Source of the DNA: Chamaelirium japonicum
Lineage: Eukaryota > Streptophyta > Magnoliopsida > Liliales > Melanthiaceae
Assembly (NCBI GenBank): GCA_947650365.1
Contig: CANTAL010000024.1
Span: 372,001 to 436,000 of the forward strand
Reading direction: 5' to 3'
Length of the DNA stretch: 64,000 nt
The position numbers and the translations under genes are program-made. Shown piece after piece: positions 14,801-28,751 of the stretch (the first letter of the stretch is position 1; each line of letters starts with the position of its first letter). The notes below the pieces were generated by a model that was not told the DNA's origin, ran no database searches, and worked only from the letters and a program-made list of their open reading frames with translations.

Positions 14801-14887
14801 TATTCTAATTCATTCGTAGGATCCATTCTAATTCATTACTACGATCCATTCTAATTCATTCGCACGATCCATTCTAATTCATTCGCA
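11817..14887. repeat. Alternating blocks of 0.4-0.9 kb
   Basis: Orientation is + 11817-12713, - 12714-13529, + 13530-14130, - 14131-14513 and + 14514-14887. The first + block contains CGCATTCACTCAAACGATCC (12008), a monomer variant that also occurs at 8716, 53550 and 61090. The last + block has GCACGCTATTC twice (14568, 14797), a monomer short by several bases. Confidence 0.87.
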
Positions 14888-17800
14888 TGAATTAGAATGG
14901 ATCTTGCGAATGAATTAGAATGGATCGTACGAATGAAAAAGAATGGATTGTATGAATGAATTAGAATAGATCATGCGAATGAATTAGAACGGATCGTACG
15001 AATGAATTAGAATGGATCATATGAATGAATTAGAATGGATCGTACGTATGAATTAGAATGGATCGTGCGAATGAATTAGAATAGATCGTATGAATGAATT
15101 AGAGTAGATACATTCGTACGAAGGAATTAGAATGGATCGTACGAATGAATTAGAATGGATTATATGAATGAATTAGAATGGATCGTACGAATGAATTAGA
15201 ATGGATACATTCGTGCGAAAGAATTAGAATGGATTGTACGAATAAATTAGAATGGATCTTACGAATGAATTAGAATAGATTGTACGAATGAATTAGAATG
15301 GATCGTACGTCTAATTCATTCGTACGATCCATTCTAATTCATTCATACAATCCATTCTACTTCTTTTGCACGAATGTATCCATTCTAATTCATTCGTACG
15401 ATCCATTCTAATTCCTTCGTACGATCCATTCTAATTCCTTCGTACGATCCATTCTAATTCATTCCCATGAATGTATCCATTCTAATTGATACGTACGATC
15501 CATTCTATTTCATTCGTATGATCCATTCTTACTCATTCGTACGATCCAATCTAATTCATTCATACGATCCATTCTACGATCCATTCTAATTCATTCGTAC
15601 ATTCCATTCTAATTCATTAGCACGATCAATGCTAATTCATTCGTACGATCCATTCTATTTCATTCGCACGATCCATTCTAATTCATTTGCACGATCCATT
15701 CTAATTCATTCATACAATCCATTCTAATTCTTTTTCACGAATGTATCCATTCTAATTCATTACGAATGAGTAAGAATGGATTGTACGAATGAATTAGAAT
15801 GGATACATTCGTTCGAATGAATTAGAATGGATCATACGAATGAGTAAGAATGGATCGTACGAATGAAATAGAATGGATTGTACGAATGAATTAGAATGGA
15901 TCGTACGAATGAATTAGCATTGATCGTGCTAATGAACTAGAATGGAACGTACGAATGAATTAGAATGGATCGTAGAATGGATCGTATGAATGAATTAGAA
16001 TGGATCGTACGAATGAGTAAAAATGGATCATACGAATGAAATAGAATGGATCGTACGTATCAATTAGAATGGATACATTCATGGGAATGAATTAGAATGG
16101 ATCGTACGAAGGAATTAGAATGGATCGTACGAAGGAATTAGAATGGATCGTACGAATGAATTAGAATGGATACATTCGTGCAAAAGAAGTAGAATGGATT
16201 GTATGAATGAATTAGAATGGATCGTACGAATGAATTAGACGTACGATCCATTCTAATTCATTCGTACAATCTATTCTAATTCATTTGTACGATCCATTCT
16301 AATTTATTCGTACAATCCATTCTAATTCATTCGCATAAATGTATCCATTCTAATTCATTCGTATGATCCATTCTAATTCATTCGTACGATCCATTCTAAT
16401 TCATTCATATGATCCATTTTAATTCATTCGTACGATCCATTCTAATTCATTCGTACGATCCATTCTAATTCATTCGTACGATCCATTCTAATTCATTCGT
16501 ATGATCCATTCTAATTCATTCGTACGATCTATTCTAATTTATTCGTACGATCCATTCTAATTTATTCGTACGATCCATTCTAATTCATTCGTACGATCCA
16601 TTCTTACTCATTCGTACGATCCATTCTAATTCATTCGTACAATCTATTCTAATTCATTCGTACGATCCATTCTAATATATTCGTACAATCCATTCTAATT
16701 CATTTGTACAATCCTTTCTTACTCAATCGTATGATCCATTCTAATCCATTCGCAAAATCTATTCTAAATCATTCGTACGATTCATTCTAATTCAATCTAT
16801 TTTAATTCATTCGTACGATCCATTCTAATTCATTTGTACGAATGTATCCACTCTAATTCATTCATACGATCCATTCTAATTCATTCGCACGAATGTATCC
16901 ATTCCAATTCATTCGTATGATCCATTCTAATTCATTCGCACAATCTATTCTAATTCATTCGTACGATCAATTCTAATTCATTAGCATGATCCATTCTAAT
17001 TCATTCGTACGATCTATTCTATTTCATTCGTACAATCCATTCTTACTCAATCGTATGATCCATTCTAATCCATTCGCACAATCTATTCATACGATCCTTT
17101 CTAATTCATTCGTACGATCCATTCTAATTCCTTCGTACGATCCATTCTAATTCATTTGTACGATCTATTCTAATTCATTCGCACGATCCATTCTAATTCA
17201 TGCATACGATCCATTCTAATTCATTCGTACGATCCATTCTAATTCATTCGTACGATCCATTCTAATTCATTCGCACGATCCATTCTAATTCATTCATACG
17301 ATCCATTCTATTTCATTCGTACGATCCATTCTTACTCATTCGTACGATCCATTCTAATTCATTTGCACGAAGGTATCCATTCTAATTCATTCGTACTATC
17401 CATTCTAATTCCTTCATACGATCCATTCTAATTCCTTCGTACGATCCATTCTAATTCATTCGCACGATCCATTCTAATTCATTAATACGATCCAATCTAA
17501 TTCATTCATACGATCTATTCTAATTCATTCGCACGAATATATCCTTTCTAATTCATTCGTACGATCCATTCTAATTCATTCACACAATCTATTCTAATTC
17601 ATTAGTACGATCCATTCTAATTCATTCGTACGGTATGATTCATTCTAATTCATTCGTACGATTCATTCTAATTCAATCCATTCTAATTCATTCGTACGAT
17701 CCATTCTAATTCATTCGTACGATCCATTCTAATTCATTCGTACGATTCATTCTAATTCAATCCATTCTAATTCATTCATACGATCCATTCTTACTCATTC

Positions 17801-18367
17801 GTACGATCCATTCTAATTCATTCGCACGAATAAATCCATTCTAATTCATTTGTATGATCCATTCTAATTCATTAGCATGAATATATCCATTCTAATTCAT
17901 TCGTACGATCCATTCTATCTCATTCGTACAATCCATTCTATTTCATTCGCACAATCTATTCTAATTCATTCATACGATCCATTCTAATTGATTCGCACGA
18001 TCCATTCTAATTCATTCATACGATCCATTCTAATTCATTCATATAATCCATTCTAATTCATTCGCACGATCCATTCTTACTCATTCGTACGATTCATTCT
18101 AATTCATTCGCACGATCCATTCTATCTCATTCGTACGATCTATTCTAATTCATTCGCACGAATATATCCTTTCTAATTCATTCGCACAATCTATTCTAAT
18201 TCATTCATACGATCCATTCTAATTTATTCGCACGATCCATTCTAATTCATTCGTACGATCCATTCTAATTCATTCGTACGATCCATTCTAATTCATTCGC
18301 ACAATCTATTCTAATTCATTAGTACGATCCATTCTAATTCATTCGCACAATCTATTCTAATTCTAAT
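14888..18367. repeat. - / + / - blocks, then a 2.1-kb + block
   Basis: Orientation is - 14888-15309, + 15310-15759, - 15760-16238 and + 16239-18367. The first two have nearly equal length and opposite sense, so the single strand could fold back on itself. The + block is one of the longest uninterrupted runs. It holds the CGTACGGTATGATTC marker at about 17627 and many CGCACAATCTATTC monomers. Confidence 0.88.
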
Positions 18368-20867
18368 ACATTCGTACAAATGGATTAGAATGGATCGTAC
18401 GAATGAATTAGAATGGATACATTCGTGCGAATGAATTAGAATAGATCGTATGAATGAATTAGATTGGATCGTACGAATGAATTAGAATGGATTGTATGAA
18501 TTAGAATGGATACCTTCGTGCAAATGAAATAGAATGGATCATACGAATGAATTAGAGTAGATTGTGCGAATGGATTAGAATGGATCGTACGAAGGAATTA
18601 GAATGGATAGTACGAATGAATTAGAATGGATACTTTCGTGCAAATGAATTAGAATGGATCGTACGATTGAGTAAGAATGGATCGTACGAATGAAATAGAA
18701 TGGATCGTACGAATGAATTAGAATAGATTGTGCGAATGGATTAGAATGGATCATACGATTGAGTAAGAATGGATTGTACGAATGAAATAGAATAGATCGT
18801 ACGAATGACTTAGAATGGATCGTATGAATGAATTAGAATGGATTGAATTAGAATGAATCGTACGAATGAATTAGAATGGATCGTACGAATGAATTAGAAT
18901 GGATCGTACGAATGAATTAGAATGGATTGAATTAGAATGAATCGTACGAATGAATTAGAATGAATCATACCGTACGAATGAATTAGAATGGATCATACGA
19001 AGGAATTAGAATGGATCGTGCGAATAAATTAGAATGGATCGTATGAATGAATTAGATTAGAATGGATCGTACGAATGAGTAAGAATGGATCGTACGAATG
19101 AAATAGAATGGATCGTACGAATGAATTAGAATAGATTGTGCGAATGGATTAGAATGGATCATACGATTGAGTAAGAATGGATTGTACGAATGAAATAGAA
19201 TAGATCGTACGAATGAATTAGAATGGATCGTATGAATGAATTAGAATGGATTGTACGAATGAAATAGAATGGATCGTATGAATGAATTAGAATAGATCGT
19301 TTGAGTGAATGAGAATGGATCGTGCGAATGAATTAGAATGGATTGTACGAATGAAATAGAATGGATCGTATGAATGAATTAGAATGGATTGAATTAGAAT
19401 GAATCGTACGAATGAATTAGAATGAATCATACCGTACGAATGAATTAGAATGGATCGTACGAATGAATTAGAATGGATCGTACGAATGAATTAGAATGGA
19501 TCGTACGAATGAATTAGAATGGATCGTGCGAATGAATTAGAATGGATCGTACGAATGAATTAGAATAGATTGTGCGAATGAATAAGAATAGATCATACGA
19601 AGAAATTAGAATGGATCGTACGAATGAATTAGAATGGATCGTATGAATGAATTAGAATGGATACATTCGTGCGAATCCATTCTATTTCATTCGTACGATC
19701 CATTCTAATTCATTCACACGATCCATTCTTACTCATTCGTACGATCCAGTCTAATTCATTCGTACGATCCATTCTAATTCATTCGTACGATCCATTCTAA
19801 TTCAATCCATGCGAATGAATACGAATGGATTAGAATGAATCGTACGAATGAATTAGATTGGATCCTACGAATGAATTAGAATAGATTGTGCGAATGAATT
19901 AGAATGGATCTGGATCGTGTATCCATTCTAATTCATTCGTACGACCCATTCTAATTCATTCGTACGATCCATTCTAATTCATTCGCACGATCCATTCTAA
20001 TTCATTCATACGATCCATTCTAATTCATTCATACAATCCATTCTAATGGATCGTGCGAATGAATTAGAATGGATCGTACGAATGAATTGGAATGGATACA
20101 TTCGTGCGAATGAATTATAATGGATCGTGCGAATGAATTAGAATGGATCGTACGAATGAATTAGAATAGATTGTGCGAATGAATTAGAATGGATCGTACG
20201 AATGAATTAGAATGGATCGTACGAATGAAATAGAATGGATCGTATGAATGAATTAGAATGGATCGTGCGAATGAATTAGAATGGATCGTACGAATGAAAT
20301 TGAATGGATTCGCACGAATGTATCCATTCTAATTCAATGGATCGTGCGAATGAATTAGAATGGATCGTACGAATGAATTACAATGGATCGTACGAAGGAA
20401 TTAGAATGGATCGTACGAATGAATTAGAATGGATCGAACGAATGAATTAGAATGGATACATTCGTGCAAAAGAATTAGAATGGATTGAATGAATGAATTA
20501 GAATGGATCGTGCGAATGAATTAGAATGGATCGTACGAATGAATTAGAATGGATTGTGCGAATGAATTAGAATGGATCGTACGAATGAATTAGAAAGGAT
20601 ATATTCGTGCGAATGAATTAGAATAGATCGTATGAATGAATTAGAATGAATCATACCGTACTAATGAATTAGAATGGATCATACGAAGGAATTAGAATGG
20701 ATCATATGAATGAATTATAATGGATCTTACGAATGAATTAGAATGGATCGTATAAATTAGAATGGATCGTACGAAGGAATTAGAATGGATCGTATGAATG
20801 AATTAGATTGGATCGTATTAATGAATTTGAATGGATCGTATGAATGAATTAGATTGGATTGTATGAA
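18368..20867 (-). repeat. 1.3-kb - block, then a short mosaic
   Basis: Orientation is - 18368-19674, + 19675-19809, - 19810-19915, + 19916-20046, - 20047-20320, + 20321-20337 and - 20338-20867. CATACCGTACG markers are at about 18967 and 19429. The GGATCTGGATCGTGTATCC junction is at about 19909. The tiny + insert at 20321 is less than one monomer long. Confidence 0.86.
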
Positions 20868-23800
20868 TGAATTAGAATGGATCTTGCGAATGAATTAGAA
20901 TGGATCGTACGAATGAAAAAGAATGGATTGTATGAATGAATTAGAATAGATCATGCGAATGAATTAGAACGGATCGTACGAATGAATTAGAATGGATCAT
21001 ATGAATGAATTAGAATGGATCGTACGTATGAATTAGAATGGATCGTGCGAATGAATTAGAATAGATCGTATGAATGAATTAGAGTAGATACATTCGTACG
21101 AAGGAATTAGAATGGATCGTATGAATGAATTAGAATGGATTATATGAATGAATTAGAATGGATCGTACGAATGAATTAGAATGGATACATTCGTGCGAAA
21201 GAATTAGAATGGATTGTACGAATAAATTAGAATGGATCTTACGAATGAATTAGAATAGATTGTACGAATGAATTAGAATGGATCGTACGTCTAATTCATT
21301 CGTACGATCCATTCTAATTCATTCATACAATCCATTCTACTTCTTTTGCACGAATGTATCCATTCTAATTCATTCGTACGATCCATTCTAATTCCTTCGT
21401 ACGATCCATTCTAATTCCTTCGAACGATCCATTCTAATTCATTCCCATGAATGTATCCATTCTAATTGATACGTACGATCCATTCTATTTCATTCGTATG
21501 ATCCATTCTTACTCATTCGTACGATTCAATCTAATTCATTCATACGATCCATTCTAATTCATTCGTACGTTCCATTCTAATTCATTAGCACGATCAATGC
21601 TAATTCATTCGTACGATCCATTCTATTTCATTCACACGATCCATTCTAATTCATTTGCACGATCCATTCTAATTCATTCATACAATCCATTCTAATTCTT
21701 TTTCACGAATGTATCCATTCTAATTCATTACGAATGAGTAAGAATGGATTGTACGAATGAATTAGAATGGATACATTCGTGCGAATGAATTAGAATGGAT
21801 CATACGAATGAGTAAGAATGGATCGTACGAATGAAATAGAATGGATTGTACGAATGAATTAGAATGGATCGTACGAATGAATTAGCATTGATCGTGCTAA
21901 TGAATTAGAATGGAACATACGAATGAATTAGAATGGATCGTAGAATGGATCGTATGAATGAATTAGATTGGATCGTACGAATGAGTAAAAATGGATCATA
22001 CGAATGAAATAGAATGGATCGTACGTATCAATTAGAATGGATACATTCATGGGAATGAATTAGAATGGATCGTACGAAGGAATTAGAATGGATCGTACGA
22101 AGGAATTAGAATGGATCGTACGAATGAATTAGAATGGATACATTCGTGCAAAAGAAGTAGAATGGATTGTATGAATGAATTAGAATGGATCGTACGAATC
22201 AATTAGACGTACGATCCATTCTAATTCATTCGTACAATTTATTCTAATTCATTCGTACGATCCATTCTAATTTAATCGTACAATCCATTCTAATTCATTC
22301 GCATGAATGTATCTATTCTAATTCATTCGTACGATCCATTCTAATTCATTCGTACGATCCATTCTAATTCATTCATATGATCCATTCTAATTCATTCATA
22401 CGATCCATTCTAATTCATTCGTACGATCCATTCTAATTCATTCGTACAATCTATTCTAATTTATTCGTACGATCCATTTTAATTTATTCGTACGATCCAT
22501 TCTAATTCATTCGTACGATCCATTCTTACTCATTCGTATGATCCATTCTAATTCATTCGTACAATCTATTCTAATTCATTCGTACGATCCATTCTAATTC
22601 ATTCCCACGAATGTATCCATTCTAATTCATTTGTACAATCCTTTCTTACTCAATCGTATGATCCATTCTAATCCATTCGCACAATCTATTCTAATTCATT
22701 CGTACGATTCATTCTAATTCAATCTATTCTAATTCATTCGTACGATCCATTCTAATTCATTTGTACGAATGTTTCCACTCTAATTCATTCATACGATCCA
22801 TTCTAATTCATTCGCACGAATGTATCCATTCCAATTCATTCGTATGATCCATTCTAATTCATTCGCACAATCTATTCTAATTCATTCGTACGATCAATTC
22901 TAATTCATTAGCATGATCCATTCTAATTCATTCGTACGATCTATTCTATTTCATTCGTACAATCCATTCTTACTCAATCGTATGATCCATTCTAATCCAT
23001 TCGCACAATCTATTCATACGATCCTTTCTAATTCATTCGTACGATCCATTCTAATTCCTTCGTACGATCCATTCTAATTCAATTGTACGATCCATTCTAA
23101 TTCATTCGCACGATCCATTCTAATTCATGCATACGATCCATTCTAATTCATTCGTACGATCCATTCTAATTCATTCGTACGATCCATTCTAATTCATTCG
23201 CACGATCCATTCTAATTCATTCATACGATCCATTCTATTTCATTCGTACGATCCATTCTTACTCATTCGTACGATCCATTCTAATTCATTTGCACGAAGG
23301 TATCCATTCTAATTCATTCGTACTATCCATTCTAATTCCTTCATACGATCCATTCTAATTCCTTCGTACGATCCATTCTAATTCATTCGCTCGATCCATT
23401 CTAATTCATTAATACGATCTAATCTAATTCATTCATACGATCTATTCTAATTCATTCGCACGAATATATCCTTTCTAATTCATTCGTACGATCCATTCTA
23501 ATTCATTCACACAATCTATTCTAATTCATTAGTACGATCCATTCTAATTCATTCGTACGGTATGATTCATTCTAATTCATTCGTACGATTCATTCTAATT
23601 CAATCCATTCTAATTCATTCGTACGATCCATTCTAATTCATTCGTACGATCCATTCTAATTCATTCGTACGATTCATTCTAATTCAATCCATTCTAATTC
23701 ATTCGTACGATCCATTCTTACTCATTCGTACGATCCATTCTAATTCATTCGCACGAATAAATCCATTCTAATTCATTCGTATGATCCATTCTAATTCATT

Positions 23801-24316
23801 AGCATGAATATATCCATTCTAATTCATTCGTACGATCCATTCTATCTCATTCGTACAATCCATTCTATTTCATTCGCACAATCTATTCTAATTCATTCAT
23901 ACGATCCATTCTAATTGATTCGCACGATCCATTCTAATTCATTCATACGATCCATTCTAATTCATTCATATGATCCATTCTAATTCATTCGCACGATCCA
24001 TTCTTACTCATTCGTACGATTCATTCTAATTCATTCCCACGATCCATTCTATCTCATTCGTACGATCTATTCTAATTCATTCGCACGAATATATCCTTTC
24101 TAATTCATTCGCACAATCTATTCTAATTCATTCATACGATCCATTCTAATTTATTCGCACGATCCATTCTAATTCATTCATACGATCCATTCTAATTCAT
24201 TTGTACGATCCATTCTAATTCATTCGTACGATCCATTCTAATTCATTCGCACAATCTATTCTAATTCATTAGTACGATCCATTCTAATTCATTCGCACAA
24301 TCTATTCTAATTCTAA
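20868..24316. repeat. Repeat of the 14.9-18.4 kb block order
   Basis: Orientation is - up to 21290, + 21291-21730, - 21731-22207 and + 22208-24316, mirroring 14888-18367. Differences from unit 1 include CCTTCGAACG at 21420 and AATTGTACG at 23083. The CGTACGGTATGATTC marker is at about 23556. Confidence 0.87.
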
Positions 24317-26110
24317 TACATTCGTACAAATGGATTAGAATGGATCGTACGAATGAATTAGAATGGATACATTCGTGCGAATGAATTAGAATAGATCGTA
24401 TGAATGAATTAGATTGGATCGTATGAATGAGTTAGAATGGATTGTATGAATTAGAATAGATACCTTCGTGCAAATTAAATTGAATGGATCATACGAATGA
24501 ATTAGAGTAGATTGTGCGAATGGATTAGAATGGATCGTACGAAGGAATTAGAATGGATAGTACGAATGAATTAGAATGGATACCTTCGTGCAAATGAATT
24601 AGAATGGATCGTACGAATGAGTAAGAATGGATCGTACGAATGAAATAGAATGGATCGTACGAATGAATTAGAATGGATTCATTCGTGCGAATGAATTAGA
24701 ATGGATCGTACGAATGAGTAAGAATGGATCGTACGAATGAATTAGAATGGATCGTATGAATGAATTAGAATGGATTGAATTAGAATGAATCGTACGAATG
24801 AATAAGAATGGATCGTACGAATGAATTAGAATGGATCGTACGAATGAATTAGAATGGATTGAATTAGAATGAATCGTACGAATGAATTAGAATGAATCAT
24901 ACCGTACGAATGAATTAGAATGGATCATACGAAGGAATTAGAATGGATCGTGCGAATAAATTAGAATGGATCGTATGAATGAATTAGATTAGAATGGATC
25001 GTACGAATGTGTAAGAATGGATCGTACGAATGAAATAGAATGGATCGTACGAATGAATTAGAATAGATTGTGCGAATGGATTAGAATGGATCATACGATT
25101 GAGTAAGAATGGATTGTACGAATGAAATAGAATAGATCGTACGAATGAATTAGAATGGTTCGTATGAATGAATTAGAATGGATTGTACGAATGAAATAGA
25201 ATGGATCGTTTGAATGAATTAGAATGGATCGTTTGAGTGAATGCGATTGGATCGTGCGAATGAATTAGAATGGATTGTACGAATGAAATAGAATGGATCG
25301 TATGAATGAATTAGAATGGATTGAATTAGAATGAATCGTACGAATGAATTAGAATGAATCATACCGTACGAATGAATTAGAATGGATCGTACGAATGAAT
25401 TAGAATGGATCGTGCGAATGAATTAGAATGGATCGTACGAATGAATTAGAATGGATCGTACGAATGAATTAGAATGGATCGTGCGAATGAATTAGAATGG
25501 ATCGTACGAATGAATTAGAATAGATTGTGCGAATGAATAAGAATAGATCATACGAAGAAATTAGAATGGATTGTACGAATGAATTAGAATGGATCGTATG
25601 AATGAATTAGAATGGATACATTCGTACGAATCCATTCTATTTCATTTGTACGATCCATTCTAATTCATTCGCACGATCCATTCTTACTCATTTGTACGAT
25701 CCATTCTAATTCATTCGTACGATCCATTCTAATTCATTCGTACGATCCATTCTAATTCAATCCATGCGAATGAATACGAATGGATTAGAATGAATCATAC
25801 GAATGAATTAGATTGGATCCTACGAATGAATTAGAATAGATTGTGCGAATGAATTAGAATGGATCTGGATCGTGTATCCATTCTAATTCATTCGTACGAC
25901 CCATTCTAATTCATTCGTACGATCCATTCTAATTCATTCGCACGATCCATTCTAATTCATTCATACGATCCATTCTAATCCATTCATACAATCCATTCTA
26001 ATGGATCGTGCGAATGAATTAGAATGGATCGTACGAATGAATTGGAATGGATACATTCGTGCGAATGAATTATAATGGATCGTGCGAATGAATTAGAATG
26101 GATCATACGA
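20868..26110 (+). repeat. 5.98-kb tandem duplication, unit 2 (shorter at its right end)
   Basis: This is the second unit of the direct tandem pair that starts at 14888. Alignment begins at about 20868, inside a - region, whereas the equivalent edge of unit 1 is a +/- switch. The units agree through the marker GAATTATAATGGATCG at about 20107 and 26063. They part at about 26110, where unit 2 reads GGGTCGTACGAATGATGG, a local slip out of the 23-bp period. By eye the divergence is similar to that between copies A and B, about one or two differences per 100 bases. This block is not present in copy B. Confidence 0.92.
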
Positions 26111-28725
26111 ATGAATTAGAATGGGTCGTACGAATGATGGATCGTACGAATGAGTAAGAATGGATCGCACGAATGAATTAGAATGGATCGTACGAATGAA
26201 TTAGAATGGATAGTACGAATGAATTAGAATGGATACCTTCGTGCAAATGAATTAGAATGGATCGTACGAATGAGTAAGAATGGATCGTACGAATGAATTA
26301 GAATGGATCGTACGAATGAAATAGAATGGATTCGCACGAATGAAATAGAATGGATTCGCACGAATGTATCCATTCTAATTCATTCATACGATCCATTCTA
26401 ATTCATTCGTACGATCCATTCTAATGATTCGTACGAATGAATTAGAATGGATCGTACGAATGAATTAGAATGGATCGTACGAAGGAATTAGAATGGATCG
26501 TACGAAGGAATTAGAATAGATAGTACGAATGAATTAGATTAGATCGTACGAATGAATTAGAATGGATCGTGCGAATGAATTAGAATGGATCGTACGAATG
26601 AATTAGAATGGATCGTACGAAGGAATTAGAATGGATCGTACGAATGAATTAGAAAGGATACATTCGAATTCATTCGTACGATCCATTCTAATTCCTTCGT
26701 ACGATCCATATTCTAATTCATTCGCACGATCCATTCTAATTCATTCATACGGTCCATTCTAATTTATTCGCACGATCCATTCTAATTCATTCGTACGATC
26801 CATTCTAATTCATTCGCACAATCTATTCTAATTCATTCGAACGATTCATTCTAATTCATTCGCACGATCCATTCTAATTCATTCATACGATCCATTCTAT
26901 TTCATTCGTACGAAGGAATTAGAAAGGATCGTACGAATGAATTAGAATGGATCGTGCGAATGAATTAGAATATAGATCGTACGAATGAATTAGAATGGAT
27001 CGTACGAATGAATTCGAATGTATCCTTTCTAATTCTTTCGTACGATCCATTCTAATTCATTCGTACGATCCTTTCTAATTCCTTCGTACGAATGAAATAG
27101 AATGGATCATATGAATGAATTAGAATGGATCGTGTGAATGAATTAGAATGGATCGTTCGAATGAATTAGAATAGATTGTGCGAATGAATTCGAATGGATC
27201 GTACGAATGAATTAGAATGGATCGTGCGAATAAATTAGAATGGATCGTATGAATGAATTAGAATGGATCGTGCGAATGAATTAGAATATGGATCGTACGA
27301 AGGAATTAGAATGGATCGTACGAATGAATTCGAATGTATCCTTTCTAATTCATTCGTACAATCCATTCTAATTTCTTCGTACGATCCATTCTAATTCATT
27401 CGTACGATCCTTTCTAATTCATTCGCACGATCCATTCTAATTCATTCGTACGATCCATTCTAATTCATTCGTACGATCCATTCTAATTCCTTCATACGAT
27501 CCATTCTAATTCATTCGTACGATCCATTCTAATTCATTCGTACGATCCATTCTAACTCATTCGCACGATCCATTCTAATTCATTCATACGATCCATTCTA
27601 ATTCATTCGTACGATCCATTCGTATGAATTAGAATGGATCGTACGAATGAATTAGAATGGATCGTACGAAGGAATTAGAATGGATCATATGAATGAATTA
27701 GAATGGATCGTGCGAATGAATTAGAATGGATCGTACGAATGAAATAGAATGGATCGTATGAATTAGAATGGATCGTATGAATGAAATAGAATGGATCGTA
27801 TGAATTAGAATGGATCGTACGAATGAAATAGAATGGATCGTACGAATGAATTAGAATAGATTGTGCGAATGGATTAGAATGGATCATACGATTGAGTAAG
27901 AAAGGATTGTACGAATGAATTAGAATGGATTGTACGAATAAATTAGAATGGATCGTACGAATGAATTAGAATAGACTGTACGAATGAATTAGAATGGATT
28001 GAATTAGAATGGATTGTACGAATAAATTAGAATGGATCGTACGAATGAATTAGAATAGATCGTACGAAAGAATTAGAATGGATCGTACGAATGAATTAGA
28101 ATGGATTGAATTAGAATGGATTGTACGAATAAATTAGAATGGATCGTACGAATGAATTAGAATAGATCGTACGAAAGAATTAGAATGGATCGTACGAATG
28201 AATTAGAATGGATCGTACGAAGGAATTAGAATGGATCGTACGAAGGAATTAGAATGGATAGTACGAATGAATTAGAATGGATACCTTCATGCAAATGAAT
28301 TAGAATGGATCGTACAAATGAGTAAGAAAGGATCGTACGAATGAAATAGAATGGATCGTGCGAATGAATTAGAATGGATCGTACGAATGAATTAGAATAG
28401 ATTGTGCGAATGAATTAGAATGGATCGTACGAATGAATTAGAATGGATCATACGAATGAATTAGAATGGATCGTATGAATGAATTAGAATGGATCGTGCG
28501 AGTGAATTAGAATGGATCGTACGAATGAAATAGAATGGATTCGCACGAATGAATTAGAATGGATCTGGGTCGTGTATCCATTCTAATTCAATGGATCGTA
28601 CGAAGGAATTAGAATGGATCGTGCGAATAAATTAGAATGGATCGTATGAATGAATTAGAATGGATCGTGCGAATGAATTAGAATATGGATCGTACGAAGG
28701 AATTAGAATGGATCGTACGAATGAA
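24317..28725. repeat. 1.3-kb - block, then a fine mosaic between the duplications
   Basis: Orientation is - 24317-25628, + 25629-25763, - 25764-25868, + 25869-26001, - 26002-26350, + 26351-26429, - 26430-26663, + 26664-26913, - 26914-27013, + 27014-27091, - 27092-27337, + 27338-27622, - 27623-28569, + 28570-28591 and - 28592-28725. From 26110 on it belongs to neither large duplication. ATATGGATCG (26968, 27287 and 28683) marks a slip of one or two bases from the normal period. A 70-codon frame on the minus strand at 27675-27887 is repeat-derived. Confidence 0.84.
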
Positions 28726-28751
28726 TTCATTCGTACGATCCATTCTAATTC
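28700..28751. repeat. 52-bp perfect palindrome, copy B
   Basis: This is the same palindrome as 16-67, displaced by 28,684 bp, with GAATTC at 28723-28728 as its centre. Its survival unchanged in both copies shows that it predates the duplication. Confidence 0.93.

Larger units (their letters stand above)
1..14860 (+). repeat. Segmental duplication, copy A
   Basis: This segment recurs in the same orientation as copy B at 28685-43341. Position 1 aligns with 28685, an offset of 28,684. The order of orientation blocks, odd-length monomers and rare variants is the same in both copies. In the first few hundred bases I see about one or two differences per 100 bases by eye. The match stops near 14860, where A reads CGCAC and B reads CATAC and the two then follow different block orders. 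Relative to B, A has one 378-bp unit instead of two, keeps about 716 bp near 8667-9382 that B lacks, and lacks four monomers that B has at about 30450-30570. The true left edge may lie before the window. Confidence 0.93.
14888..20867 (+). repeat. 5.98-kb tandem duplication, unit 1
   Basis: A rare stretch containing GGATCTTGCGAATG and then GAATGAAAAAGAATGG occurs at about 14899 and again at about 20879, a spacing of 5,980 bp. Matching markers follow throughout: CATGGGAATG at 16081 and 22049, CTAATACATTCGTAC at 18363 and 24313, and CTAATGGATCGTGCG at 20043 and 25998. The spacing drifts to 5,968, 5,950 and 5,955 through small indels. One of these is a 12-bp loss in unit 2 at about 21560, where unit 1 has an extra ACGATCCATTCT. 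The left edge coincides with a switch from + to - blocks. The last 710 bp or so of this unit (from about 20156) have no partner in unit 2. Confidence 0.92.
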
